In this document: positions 11,985 to 24,018 of the stretch, in pieces
How the letters are laid out: each line of letters starts with the position of its first letter
Numbering within the stretch: position 1 is the first letter of the stretch
NCBI RefSeq assembly: GCF_036588685.1
Contig: NC_086378.1
Span: 14,797,578 to 14,861,577, forward strand
DNA length: 64,000 nucleotides
Direction: 5' to 3'
Origin: Mytilus trossulus
Taxonomy: Eukaryota; Mollusca; Bivalvia; Mytilida; Mytilidae
Made by a program: the position numbers and the translations under genes
The notes under the pieces: model-generated
What the model was told of the DNA's origin: nothing
Databases searched by the model: none
Seen by the model: the letters and a program-made list of their open reading frames with translations, nothing else

Positions 11985-12430
11985 AATAAAAAAATGGGGC
12001 CAACGTTCATTTGGCCAAAGTAGAACCCATTTTAGCGCCTGATTTTTAACCCGTTTTAGCGAAAATTAAGATTGTCAATGCCCATTTTAGCGAAAAATTT
12101 TCAACTCATTATAATAAATGATATATGATATAAGAAACTTTGAAAGACTCAAGACAATATAAGACATATCATATCCTAGATAAAATACAGCACTTAAAGT
12201 CTAAAAGATTAAATCAAATGTTAGAAGTCCGTTAATTCTGGTCTGGAAAGCATATCCTAGATAAAATACATCTCTTAAAGTCTGAAAGGTTGATTCGAAT
12301 GTTAAAAGTTCGCTATAGTCTGGAATGTACATATTCAAGAGAGGCAACAAATGGAAAGTTTTTCACGACCTTGACTGGCTATACAGCCCTTTCACGGTCG
12401 GTCATGAGAGGATCTGGCTATACCCTCTAT
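11985..12430. repeat. Dispersed repeat with an internal 81-bp tandem duplication
   Basis: The words cccattttagcg and gcgaaaa at 12000-12100 recur at 26710-26800. The segment gaccttgactggctatacag (12370) recurs inverted at about 26640 and 27125. Inside, an 81-bp unit starting catatcctagataaaataca is present twice (12170-12250 and 12251-12331). This is therefore a multi-copy element with copies on both sides of the carboxylesterase gene. No open frame and no clear termini. Confidence 0.6.
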
Positions 12431-12859
12431 ACAATACTGTTCATAGAATTGCATTAGGTACCGTTCTTTCTCTTTATCTTGTCTAGATTGTGGTGCACAT
12501 TCGTCTATACTTCATTTTTTTTTCGAATATTTTGTTTGCAATTTGATAAAAGTATTCAGAAAAACGTAAATAGCTGGATGACAACTATAAAATTGCTCAT
12601 AATAATAGGCATGAAACGACTCTGGACTATTATTTGTTCATGGTTATAGTAAGGTGAGTATTATTTCCATATCTCCGAAAGAAGTCGTCACACCATAAAA
12701 TCTAAAAATCCTAAATGTGAAAGGTGTCTGTCCCCCTGCACGCATATATAGTAAAGTTGTTAACTTTTTGGAGGGAAAGTGGAAACTACTCGATATAGTA
12801 GCGATTCTTCCCTGTTTTCTGCATAAGTAACAGATTGTGAAAAACGTAAAATTGTCTAC

Positions 12860-13335
12860 AATCTTAAGCGCCTCAGACACCGGACATTTTAAACGAAAAC
12901 TTAAAAACAATTTTTGTATGGTATTATTGCCATTAAAATGTATCTACCATAGATCAAAGAGCATAGATGAAAACAACCAGAGATCATCGTACAGTCTTAA
13001 AGTTGAGCAAAACCCAAAGTGTATAATGCAATTCTAAAAGGCTCCGGCCTTGATAAAAATGAACAATTCAAATGAGAAAACCAGACTTAAAGTATGCTAA
13101 AATAATATACGAATAACACATATGAAAGACATGTAGTAACCGAAGACGACCACTGAATAACAGTCTCCTGACTTTGGACAGGCACATACAGATTGTGTGT
13201 TAAGTTAAACAATTAAGAAATAGTAAAAATTTATGCCACATTTGAACAAATAAAAAAAACCGGTGACTTAGTTTTTAGTTTCTGTGTCATTTGGGTTCTT
13301 GTAAAGAAGAGTTGTCTCATTGGCACATCATACCA
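12860..13335. repeat. Mosaic of R1 repeat fragments upstream of the esterase gene
   Basis: R1-type words in forward orientation (caaatgagaaaaccagactt, ggacaggcacatacagat) are followed at 13290-13335 by the R1 terminal motif in the opposite orientation (gttgtctcattggcacatca). The region ends about 45 bp before the splice acceptor that precedes the esterase start codon, so it probably lies in that gene's first intron or its promoter-proximal DNA. No coding capacity. Confidence 0.6.
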
Positions 13336-13400
13336 CATCATCTTTTTATACATAAATTGTTATTTCATCTTTCTTTTAGATAAATCATAGTGATACCACA

Positions 13401-16400
13401 ATGAAACCATCGTTCAAATGTTTCAGCTTTACTTTTCTATTTGTTCTAATTTTTGCTGACGACACAACAGTTATAAATTCGCCGTCTGGACTAATCAAGG
13501 GACTGACACTGAATTATTCCAAAACCTTAGAAACTTTATATGAATTCAGAGGAATACCCTACGCCAAACCACCGATTGGTCCATTGAGATTCAAAAAAAC
13601 AGAACCACTCAAAAAACGGACAGAAGTTCATGATGGAACGAAATTCGGAGCAATCTGTATGCAGCCGGGTATCGACTTCATACCTGAACCAAGTAGACCA
13701 GCCATGTCGGAAGATTGTTTGGTATTGAATGTCTACGTTCCAAGAAATTTAAACGAATCTTTATCAGTAATGGTATGGATACATGGTGGCGGCTTTTTGA
13801 CCGGTTTTGGGCACCAATACGATGGAGGAAAACTTGCAATGGAAGGAAATGTTATTATTGTAACAATAAACTATAGACTTGGTGGATTTGGATCTTTTGC
13901 TGTAGGTCATGCTGCAGCAAGAGGGAACTATGGTTTATGGGATCAAAAGATGGCACTACAATGGGTACATGATAATATTGCATCATTTGGGGGTAATCCT
14001 GAATCTGTTACAGTATTTGGCCAATCTGCGGGGGCAGGTTGTGCATCATTCCAGTCACTTATACCTTCAAATAAAGGACTTTTTCAGCGTGTTATTGCAC
14101 AGAGTAGTACTGTTAATAGATTTAATATGCTAAAAGATAGTACTGTTGAAAAGTTTGCAGCAGAAGTAGCTAACAAATCGTCCTGTCCATTCGGTGACAA
14201 GAAAGTATTTGCTGACTGCTTAAGACAGAAAACTGCTGATGAAATACTTGAATGGACCAACCCTGCTGCCTCAATGGCAGCGGACAAGATGATGTTTGAA
14301 GCCATTGTTATGCCGGTTGTAGATCGTGAATTGTTTCTTGAACATCCAATTAAAAGTCTTGAAGACAACTCGTCAGATGTGTCCCAGTTTTTCCGTTCTA
14401 TAGATTTCATTGCGGGTGCTGTTTCAAACGAAGGATCCTTACTATATATGTCAATTTCACCGAGCTTTCAAGAATACTATAAATTTAATTTATCTATTGG
14501 TATTCCTTCGAAAGCCGTTTGTGACGGAATATTGTCACCCTTTGTGGAAACGTGGTATGCTAACAACTCAAACGTCACGGACAAACTGTGTAATTATTAT
14601 TCCGCAGAGTCTGTCGTAAATCAATCTTTAAAAGCAACCGATGCCTGGGCTGACATTTCATTTAACTTTGGTATCAACAAAATGTTAGAATATCACTCTG
14701 GAGGTAACACATACCAATATGTGGTATCCAAATTAAGTCCAAAACCTTTCGGCCCGCCTCCTCCGTCGTGGTTCAAAGGTGTCGGCCATGGTGATGAATT
14801 GATTTACTTTTTCGATATCACAAAGTTGCTGTCACTCAATGAAGAAGTGATACTGAATGATAAAGATGAGAAATTTGGGAAGGAAATGATAAGTTATTGG
14901 ACATCTTTTGCTAAAACAGGGTAAGAGTAATATATGATACTGTGGATTCATTGTTATTCGTTGGATACCAATATTATTGGTTTTCGTGGGTATAGGCGAA
15001 CCACGAATGTTCAATGAATTTCAAATTTCTATCAGATTGTAATTAGACTTTTGCAAAACCACGAAATTTCATATCCACGAAAAAATGCAGGTTTTGGGCA
15101 ATTCACGAAAATTGGTACCTACGAAAATAAATAAATCCACAGAAGTTAAGTTTTATTTGAAAAAATCAAAGTTGTGTAAGTCTACTTACAGAATAAGTAC
15201 TTCTGAAAATTAATCTTTTAGTTAGTTTTCACATGCAACCCCTTTGAACCTACTTTTTGGTAAATACAGAACAATGACGGGCTCATTTTGACGCAATACT
15301 TTATTTTAATCTTCATAAGAGTATACATATCAACATACCCATCTTTGATAGATACACTTACTTAGTATATCTACAATCCGAGAAATATAATAGAGCATAT
15401 GTCTCTGCTAGGACAAAAACACAAGACGAGTAAAGTTGGAGTAGCACTTTTTTCTCGGAACATAGTCCTTAAATTTTGTACATGTGCATTTTATAAAATC
15501 TATGTCAACGTGAGCTATATAGTATAATATATATATATATAAAAATTATGTATCGATAGGAAAAATATTGTCGCAGTACGAATATAGTGCCTAGTACGAA
15601 CCGTGTATAACTTGCAAATTTTTTTTCATACACTTTCCCAATTTATTTCTTGACATTTCATGCATGAAATATTAAGTAAGAGAATGAAATTATATGTTAA
15701 AAAATGTGGGTGCTGAATCTTTATGTTTAGTAGAAGTAAGGTCTAGCTAAACATTTATGTCAAACATTAGTATGTCTGAAACTGTCAAACTGTATTTCAG
15801 ACCCGTCAATATTTTGAGTTAGAGCTGCATGGTAGATTTTTCTATAATTTTGATATTATTTATCCCGATAGTAGTACACAACAATGTGAAAATATTTTTG
15901 AGATAAAGCGGGTGCGATTTATTTAACTTGAATTTATTGTCTAATAGAAATGCACTTCGATATAACTGTGTTCTTGGGCCTCCTATTTGTTAATAACAGC
16001 ATAAAAGCATCGCCTGCATATTGTATATTATACCACCCAAGTTGATACAATATTCCAATTGAAAGCTTGCATTTTCTATTATGATTTCCTCAGCAAAAAC
16101 AGACTGCTTAAAGGGAATTCGAAGGTACGTATCAAACCAAAGGTGCAAAGTGTTGAGGTTGAAATCATCTTTTCGACAAAAGAAAGCATCATGCATGTTG
16201 ATGTTGATTAGTGATTATCAGATTCAAAGATAACGAAGAATATGTTACAATAGTTGAAACCGCAATTCTGTATTTAACATCACAAAGTTTGTAATCATAT
16301 GAGGAGCATTACGATTGCTTCGTGTAAAACTGGATCTCTTCATCTTTCCTTAGCCCTCATTAACCGGTATTTGTATGATGATTGACGGTTTGGTTTTTTT

Positions 16401-18271
16401 CACTCTTCGGTTTTCTGTTTTGTTTTTTTATTGTTTTTTTTTTTGCTTGGTGCTGTCAGTTTGTCTTGGGAACGGTATGTGATCAGTAGACTTCTACTCT
16501 AAGAGGCTTGCGAGACGATGTGTTGTCATTAGAACTTTATTGAAGTGTCAATGGGTTGTCCATATAATTTTACTTTTAGATTCGTGCGAGACGGTATTTG
16601 GTCATTAAAATTTTAACTCTTAGAATCTGGCGAGACGGTGGGTGATCTTTTGAATTTCACTTTATGAGTCTTAAAAGACGATGGTTAGTCAATAAGGCTG
16701 AAGCTAGCGAACAATAAGCAAACAAACAATAAGGTGATATATCTTAAAACCCGAACAACTGAATAAGACAGCAACGACTGTTAAATTAAAATATTTAAAA
16801 AGGAAGAAGTTTTGTCCAAATGGTCATTAGATTTTTAAATATAAGGGTCTTTCTAGACGGTTGGTGGTCATTAGAATTTAGATACAATTGATGCATTACA
16901 TAATTTATGAAATGAAATCAGCTGTGTTCTTTTCAAAGTAATTACCCTGCTAGCATGAATTATGGTACAAATATTTTATCTTTTATAGTCAAGAACACAT
17001 TATGCCATAGAGTAAAAACAAGAGGATCTTAAACAAGTGTTCGAAATGAAAATAAAATGCAATTATATTTTTTTTTAAAGAAATCTATATATAGTTACTG
17101 ATTTAAGACATTAATTTAAACTTTTTACCCGTACCCTTAAATTATAGTAACTTGCATTTTAATACGTTATTTCAGCGTGCCAGATGCTGGTAATGGGTCG
17201 ATACCATGGAAACGTTTCAATATAAATGACAAAAATTATCTGGATTTTGACGTTGAGATCACACAAAAAATTAACTACAAACCAGAAATATTGGACCTCT
17301 GGTCAAACCAACTACCAGCGTCGGGTCTTGGATTTTGGACTACAGGTAACACCAAAGGTAATGAATTATGATTATTTTAGTTTCAAAAATTGTTTAGCTT
17401 TTGTTCTCATTATATATTTTTTAATACAAATATGGCTTTTGATACTATAACATATCTTTTAAAAGACATAAATAACAACTTGCATGGTGTATTAGATCTA
17501 GTGTTCAATTAAAGATGTTTTCAATTAGAAGACGGAAACAGTATAATTGTTAAACTCTAAAAAAAATGTCGTAAAATCTAACTTATGCCTTGTTATCCAG
17601 AATTTGGCATTTTGTAAAGTGCATAGGTTTCGAAATTCCCTTCTTCCCTTTTCTAATAAACACTTGCATCCTGCACTAAAAGTATGAGCCAAATAAACAG
17701 TTCTTCGTCCTGCAGTAAAAGTATGAGCTAAATAGACAGTTCTTCGTCCTTCACTAAAAATATGAGCGAAATAGACAGTTCTTCATCTTGACCTAAAAGT
17801 ATGAGCCAAAAGTTTTACACTCTTGATACATTCTAGGATTTAATATTTGGACTTTTAAATATTAAAACACAAAATGTTCCAACTTTTTTATGGATGGTAT
17901 TTTTTTTAACTTTTGATACTATGAACTGAAAATGTTACATACATATGCAGACTGGTTTTAAGATTTTTATATAACTACTGCTTGGGACTGTCATATTTCA
18001 TTTATTCTGTTAGGGTTTTCAGATAATAAAGCCGTTTTTGAGAATTATCTAGGGGAAAAACTTATTACGAATCTTATGAAACTCAACTCCACTTGGTATA
18101 TAGGGAAACTGAAACCTTCTGTCACATGGTAAATGATATCTTGTTGATGTTTTTTTATTATTAATATTTGCAGACACTGGAGAAATAAGCAGTGCATCAC
18201 TCATCTTTGTCAGCTTAACAACGGTACTGATGTCTGTCACAGTCGGACTTCTTCATACATGTAATTTTTAG
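13401..18271 (+). CDS. Carboxylesterase/cholinesterase-like protein, probably GPI-anchored
   Basis: Three coding exons: 13401-14920, 17176-17345 and 18174-18271, all with GT-AG borders and matching phases (2, then 1); about 595 residues, normal for a type-B carboxylesterase. The product is a secreted or surface alpha/beta hydrolase that cleaves carboxylic esters. A signal peptide occupies about residues 1-20. The oxyanion loop HGGGF starts at His128. The catalytic triad is Ser209 in FGQSAGA, Glu344 in SNEGS and His463 in GHGDE. The paired Cys of the first disulphide loop (SEDC) are present, but the choline-binding Trp expected in that loop of true acetylcholinesterases is not seen, so a general carboxylesterase is more likely. 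At least eight N-glycosylation sequons. Exon 3 encodes a hydrophobic end (SLIFVSLTTVLMSVTVGLL) typical of a GPI-attachment signal. Exon 2 has a second donor 12 bp downstream (17358) in the same phase. A pyrimidine-rich acceptor ends at 13379, so the 5' UTR is spliced. Confidence 0.93.
16490..16880 (+). repeat. Degenerate minisatellite in esterase intron 1
   Basis: The word gcgagacggt, with variants followed by tggtcattagaattt, recurs four to six times at spacings of roughly 60-70 bp. Similarity between units is low. The rest of this 2.25-kb intron (14921-17175) is AT-rich sequence in which I see no gene or clear element. Confidence 0.5.
17665..17818 (+). repeat. About 40-bp minisatellite, four copies, in esterase intron 2
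   Basis: Four imperfect units contain taaaagtatgagc followed by aaatagacagttcttc. The array lies wholly within the intron between esterase exons 2 and 3 and is unlikely to affect the coding sequence. Confidence 0.75.
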
Positions 18272-18351
18272 CTTCAAATGCCGGTCTTGATACATGTATT
18301 TTATGACAGAAAGAAATCATTGTCTATCATTTGTATAATATTTAATCCTGC

Positions 18352-18357
18352 AATAAA
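18352..18357 (+). promoter_or_regulatory. Poly(A) signal for the esterase gene
   Basis: A canonical AATAAA lies 80 nt after the esterase stop codon on the coding strand. It is the first such hexamer downstream of the stop, giving a short 3' UTR. Confidence 0.5.
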
Positions 18358-18654
18358 CAAAACCATTATATCTTTATACATATTGCAGCTGCTCGATTTA
18401 CAATGCATTTCAATCTATATGTTTCAATCATGGACCATTTTATAGAAGTTATTTATTGGAGTGATAGTTTTATTGGTAGTTTTATTATATACTGATATTT
18501 GAAATACATATTGCTAGCTTTTTTTCAAAATGAAACGTGTTTTGGTAAACTGAAAAATAAAGGTATGAAACATTGAAAGATTTGAATAAATAAATTCTTC
18601 GAGCAATATAAATTGTGCCTTTTAATGACTGAAGTTGAAAAATTGGAATATAAA

Positions 18655-19195
18655 TAAGAAGATGTTGAATGATTGCCAATGAGAAAACTATTCACAAAAG
18701 ACTAAATGACACAGACAAAAACAACTTAGGTCACCGTTCGGCCTTCAAAAATGGGCAAAGTCATACTGCATAGTCAGCTATAAAAGGCCTCGAAATAACA
18801 AATGTAAAACAACTTAAACAGAAAACTAACGGCCTTATTTATGTACAAAATAATGAACGAAAAACAACTATATACCTCACCAAGAAACGACAATTACTGA
18901 GTTTCAGGCTCCTGACTTGGGACAGGAACCAACAGAATGTGACTGGATAAAAACATGTTAGTGGGCGCCCAACCATCCCCCTAATCCTGGGACAGTGGTG
19001 CAGCATAACAATACAAGAACTGTACAAAACAATATACAAACAATGCATATGATCAACAGCAACAAACAACAACAACTCAATCACAGGCTCCTGACTTGGG
19101 ACAGACACATATAGAATGTGGCAGAGTTGAACATTTTAGCGGGCGCACAACCCTCCCCTTACCTGGGACAATGGTGTTACAGTACATTACCATTT
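18655..19195 (+). mobile_element. Dispersed repeat R1, copy 2
   Basis: Contains catagtcagctataaaagg, tcaggctcctgacttgggac and tgggcgcccaacc, shared with 4511-5315 and, inverted, with 30290-30515. The phrase around aggctcctgacttgggacag occurs twice within the copy (18905 and 19085), so it has an internal duplication. Short frames on either strand are not conserved coding sequence. Confidence 0.7.
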
Positions 19196-19457
19196 TAATA
19201 ATAATGCAGTGCAAGTGCGAAGTGTACACTATTAAAGTAAAAAGTCGATTTTTCTAAAAAGATTGGATATGAGTAGGCATTCATCTTTTCCAGCAAAAAC
19301 AATTATAGTCACCGGTCCTTGCCGAGATTGTCGCAAAAACGTTCTCGAGATACTCTTCTGCATACTTTAACACAATTTTTCGGTACGTGTGCATATATAT
19401 TATCAATGATTTTTACTTAATATATATACATATATATATTGATAAAGCATAAATTTA

Positions 19458-20165
19458 AAATAATACTAGAACACACCCGTGATATCCCGGGTCCGTGACT
19501 GAATTAAAGTATATAACTATGCGTATGCCTTTTTTAGTATTGGTATTGTCATCTGATAAAGTTATGCCGATTATATTTTATGAAATGCACATTTATACCC
19601 CTGGGGTTGAAGGCATATACAAACAATACAATACAATATACACAATAAGATGCACAGTTTTCCCTGCTTTCAAAATATTTCTGTGAACCCGTCGACCTGG
19701 AACCTTATCAATTATTGGTAATATTAATAATTTGGAAAACAAAAGGGCCTGGAATGGAGAATTTTTTACTCAACAGTATATTTGGAAAACAAATGGGCCT
19801 GGAATGGAGTATTTTTCACTCAACAGTATATTTGGAAAACAAAAAGGCCTGGCATGGACTATTTTTTACTCAACAGTATAAAATTCTAAATACACCGTTT
19901 GGTGGTGCGCCTGTCAGATGCGGAACGTATACATAAGGTAAAAGGTAACTGGTGAATATACTATTGGTATCGGTGTCGGATTCGATCCGGAACTTCTTAA
20001 TTATTGGCAATATTAATGACGTGGGAAACAAAGGGGCCTGGAGTGGTGTAATTTTCAATCAACACTATTGTACTATATTAGTTATATATAAAGTTGAATT
20101 CTTTGATTCATCGTTTTTACGTGATGACGGCTGACATTTGACCTCGTAATTTTAGTATTATAGAT
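19458..20165 (+). mobile_element. Dispersed repeat R2, copy 2, with a 49-bp triplication
   Basis: Opens with tactagaacacacccgtgat and ends with attttagtattatagat, matching 6999-7775. At 19732-19880 a 49-bp unit containing gcctggaatgga and ctcaacagtata is repeated three times in tandem; copy 1 does not have this expansion. No coding capacity. Confidence 0.7.
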
Positions 20166-20439
20166 GTAAATGTTTTGACAAAACATTTTCATATTATTTT
20201 ATATTTATGCTTTATCAAATATATTTTTATCAGTATTCATCGAAGAGATGTATTTATAACAAATGATAAGGAATGTTAGTTTATCGTTATCGTTATGTTA
20301 TAGATCGGTTGCAAACCCAAAACGAAAGTTACGTGTGCAAATTTAAGCCACAGCAAAACATCGGTCTGCCCTTACGGTCATCTCGATGTAATAAAAACAA
20401 TATTCAAAGTTCTAATTACAGTCTTGAATTAGTAACCTT

Positions 20440-20486
20440 TTATGATAAGTTTATTCAGTAAAGGATCAATAAGTTTACCAGGATCG
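20440..20486 (+). repeat. Terminal fragment of R1
   Basis: The word gataagtttattcagtaaag followed by aagtttaccaggatc matches the terminus of the R1 copy at 5260-5315. The preceding 270 bp (20170-20440) show no other recognisable feature. Confidence 0.55.
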
Positions 20487-20606
20487 TTTCTTAACCAGGC
20501 ACGGTAAACAAAATCTCCCTAAAAATGAGGATGTGCTATACCGTGTGAAATAAGTGTCCTAAACTTTTTCAATTATCATCAGCGATTGAATGTGATTAAG
20601 AATATA

Positions 20607-23600
20607 ATAGTACGGTGACCAAGTAAGAAAAAGTCACTTATTTAAGGAGTTTAATTGTCATTCGGACTATACGGCTGAAAATCACAGTATTGATAGTTCA
20701 AAGGTTAAACTCAACATTTTGACCTGTCGTCAAAAAATCGTACGGTGCAATTTTTGTAAAATGGACTTTGAAAAACTTTAGTTTAATTGAACGAAAAATA
20801 GACTAAAAACGTCTGAGGTCTACACTGTAAAATAAAATCCGTGATATAATTTCTGTTATTATATACATTGTTGAAACACCTTAATTTAACGATTTCAAAT
20901 AACGTTTAGCAAAATTAACCCGTTTTTAAAGCGTCTATGGAAAAGATAAACTCTAAAGAATATTTCGCATTTTTAAAATAGAGAACGTTTCAATTCAATT
21001 TCATCATTTTTTTAACGCAAAATGTAAAATAATTAACATTTATATGATATTTTATACCCTTTTTAATCACATATATCAAATTCATTTATCTTAGAAGATT
21101 ATTTTATCAATTCAAACAAGACACAAGTCCTTACACTCACTCATATGACGGAGCTATTCGAAGCTCATATATACAGACTCTCATAAAGACATATAAGTAA
21201 TGGGGATGTGTTGTATCACATACATTCAAATACTTGCAAATGTTCATAAAGCAGTAGACATTTTGCTGTCAAATGATAGAGCAGATTGACGAGATGGAAA
21301 TTGGTCACCTCCTTCAAATCGTCATCTCAAATGTTACCTTAAGTTTTTGCAACCAACCGTACCAATTACTGAAAGTGGATGCCAGTTTACATACTCGATA
21401 TGCTCTTTCTGAGAATATTCGATCACCTTTTATAGATGGTTACTTTGCCTTTATACAGAAATCTGGACATTTTAACGGTTCATGGACAGACATGGCAACA
21501 TAAAAGGCGTTATAAAAACCTCAAGGGATCAAGGTAGCACTGTTGGCATAACAAATCAAAAGTCTGCACTTGTAAGATGGACCCTTACTAGACATTTCCT
21601 AGAATCCCTTACTTGTGTAACGCTGAAAGGGCTGGAAATGATGCAAATTCACAAGAGAAAACATTATTCATAACAATGAAAAGAGATGAAGAACATGTTA
21701 TAGCCATTGTGGACCATCTGAATGATCCATGACTGATCTGATCCCTTTGTTGTGGAATCCCATCCTCCATGTCTTATCAATATCTCTTCTAGAATGCATG
21801 CTACAATAGTAATTCGAGATTATTTGCTCCCCACTGTCGAGGAAGGCTTGAACATATCTAAACATTTTCTCACTTGTGCTCTTTCTTTAGATCAGTACGA
21901 TGTTTTATAGTCCAATATCAAAGGCAAAACTAACATGACCACGAAAACAAACCTTAAATTTAAATTTTGAGAAAATACTTTTAGGTCTTATAAATCATTA
22001 ACTTGTATTTAGACGTGCACTGATTTTGGCAAAATGTAGAGATGATGTTACCAGAGAACATGTGCTATCACACCCTGTAGGTCCCATTCCAATTTTTCTT
22101 TTTCAAGACGACGGCACCATGAGAAAGTCATGCAAGTCTGATTTTGTGACGCAATTAAAATCTGAAGTCAATGGTGCACTTTCCCTGCCTTCCTTTGCAC
22201 CATCACTCACTCACTCATGATAGATTATGTATTGATGTTAAGAAAGGTAACATTCGGTGACCTTGCAGCTACATGTATTACAAATATATGTCCCACTGAA
22301 TTTCTACAACGCACATAAAAGCAGATGTTGCAGATGTTGCAGATGTTTTTGACTGCTACGACATGAACAACCCTGTGAAGTCTGTCGAAAGGGAACGCCG
22401 TAAAAAGTATACAGCTTCAATCAAAATAATTAGCGGAGAAGTATTCCTAACTGGAACGATTTGACAAATCCCCTATGATTCCACCTCATGTGAGCTTTAC
22501 ATTGCCAGAACTTTTGTAAATCCCGAAATTGTAAAAGTTAGCTTTACCAACACTGTTACAGCAATGGCTTTCTTAACTTGTTTAGCACTCATTATCAAGA
22601 GGAGGCCGATATTTAATGCCTGGAAATTAGACACAAGGTTTAGAGAAATGGGAAATAGTGGAAGAACAATCATACGGACCTCTAATACAAATGTGATTGT
22701 TCTGTGTGTTCGCTACTATAAATATATGACACATACACGCGAGTTGTGGGTGTAGAAGGGAACATAAGCAGTGTAAAGGACAAGCGAAGATTTTCAACCA
22801 TTGACTAACTATGTGTCTGTCTTTCCTCAACTATTGCCTGCTGTACATGCACTTACCGGATGCGACACAACTTCGTCTCTGTTTGGAGTAGTTGAGCAAA
22901 ACGTCTACAAGACTTTGAAGGACACGCACGACTATTTCAGTGTTTTTAGAGTTTCGGTAATATTGACAAAGATGAAGCCCTTGTTTGGGCACGAAAGTTA
23001 ATCCCAAAGCTTTATGATTAGAAAAATGTCTTTGAAACCATCCAGTCATAATAATTATCAAATGCGCATCAAACTTGCCACCAGAAAAGTAGTAAGTTTA
23101 GTAAGATTACCTCCCTGTGAAGCGACACTGAAACAATATGTTTTTCTTCCTTCGATTCAAACTAAAAATTTGGATCACATTAAACATTGCTACACCACCC
23201 CCCCCCCCCCTATTCCGTCAATTTTACAATACAGTTGGTGAGAGTGAAATGATTCATTACACCCCGTGTATTTCAAAGGGATTATGTCAGCAGAATACTT
23301 GCAGGATCTTGTGTTTTCATTGAAGGGAAAATCTCCATGATCTCCATGTAAAAAGTCATGTGTTTGTTCACAACAAAGTTGTATATGCCCGGAGCTTTGC
23401 CCCTGTAAAGCGCCCCCCCCTGTAAAGGGTTATAATTATGTAGAAATTTCAAATCATGTTCCTTGACAGATGAACCAGAAGATACTCCTGGCATAATTCT
23501 ATTATGTGGATCTCTTTGATTGTTTTTTTTTTTAAATTGTAACTGTTTTCGAGGTATTGAGTGCTTCTTAGTTTTGATGAAGTTCACGAATGAGCTTATG

Positions 23601-23848
23601 CAAAATACGCCTTCATAAAAGTAGGCTTCGGGTAAAATAATAATATTTATCCTTTATTGCTGAGGTTGAATGGCAGCCGGCAAGGTAACTACTGTAACTT
23701 TAACAGAATATGTGTATAATAGATCAAGCGTTCCATAAACGCCAGTTTCCAGAATAAATGATCGATTTCCTAATTAATATTCTTATTATATATTCTTAGT
23801 ATGTTTGACGGTTAAATCTTTAAAAAAATGGGTCTGGTCACCGTACTA
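20607..23848. mobile_element. TIR-bounded element carrying a decayed protein gene
   Basis: A perfect 15-bp inverted repeat, atagtacggtgacca, lies at 20607-20621 and in reverse complement at 23834-23848. The 3,242-bp interval encloses the whole decayed reading frame at 21170-23415 with non-coding flanks of about 430-560 bp. This suggests a class II DNA transposon, or a non-autonomous cargo of one. The flanks give only weak candidates for a target-site duplication (AT or TA), so the superfamily is unassigned. Confidence 0.6.
21170..23415 (+). pseudogene. Frameshifted copy of a large uncharacterised invertebrate repeat-protein family
   Basis: Reading the three forward frames in turn gives a consistent series of motifs: ATNRTNY, GHFNG-WSDMAT-like, a block QKSALVRWTLTRHF, KRDEEHV, LAKCRDDVT-EHVLSHPVGPIP, DDGTMRKSCKSD, a KSVERERRKK box, YQEEAD, RTIIRTS, LPAVHALTGCDTTSSLFGV, LATRK--SLVRLPPCEA and a terminal Cys-rich CVCSQQSCICPELCPC. 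I recall this motif order from long, multicopy, functionally uncharacterised proteins of molluscs and other invertebrates; I do not know their activity. At least ten frameshifts or stops interrupt it, and part of the region between KSVERERRKK and YQEEAD is missing, so this copy is dead. No introns are apparent. It sits inside a pair of 15-bp terminal inverted repeats. Confidence 0.8.
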
Positions 23849-24018
23849 TAAACCACAAAGTGAGTGGAAGGGAAAGTCCAGATAACATCTCTGATTCATA
23901 AACTTCCGTTACATATTAGATACGATGTGTAGATAGTTTTGTCCTAAGGGTAACTATATATATATATGACATATACCATCTACTTTGATTCAAATGACCA
24001 TTTCAATAAACAACAACC

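Noticed and set aside
14084-14410. Open frame antisense to the esterase exon
   Set aside because: Shadow of the plus-strand coding exon with no motif of its own.
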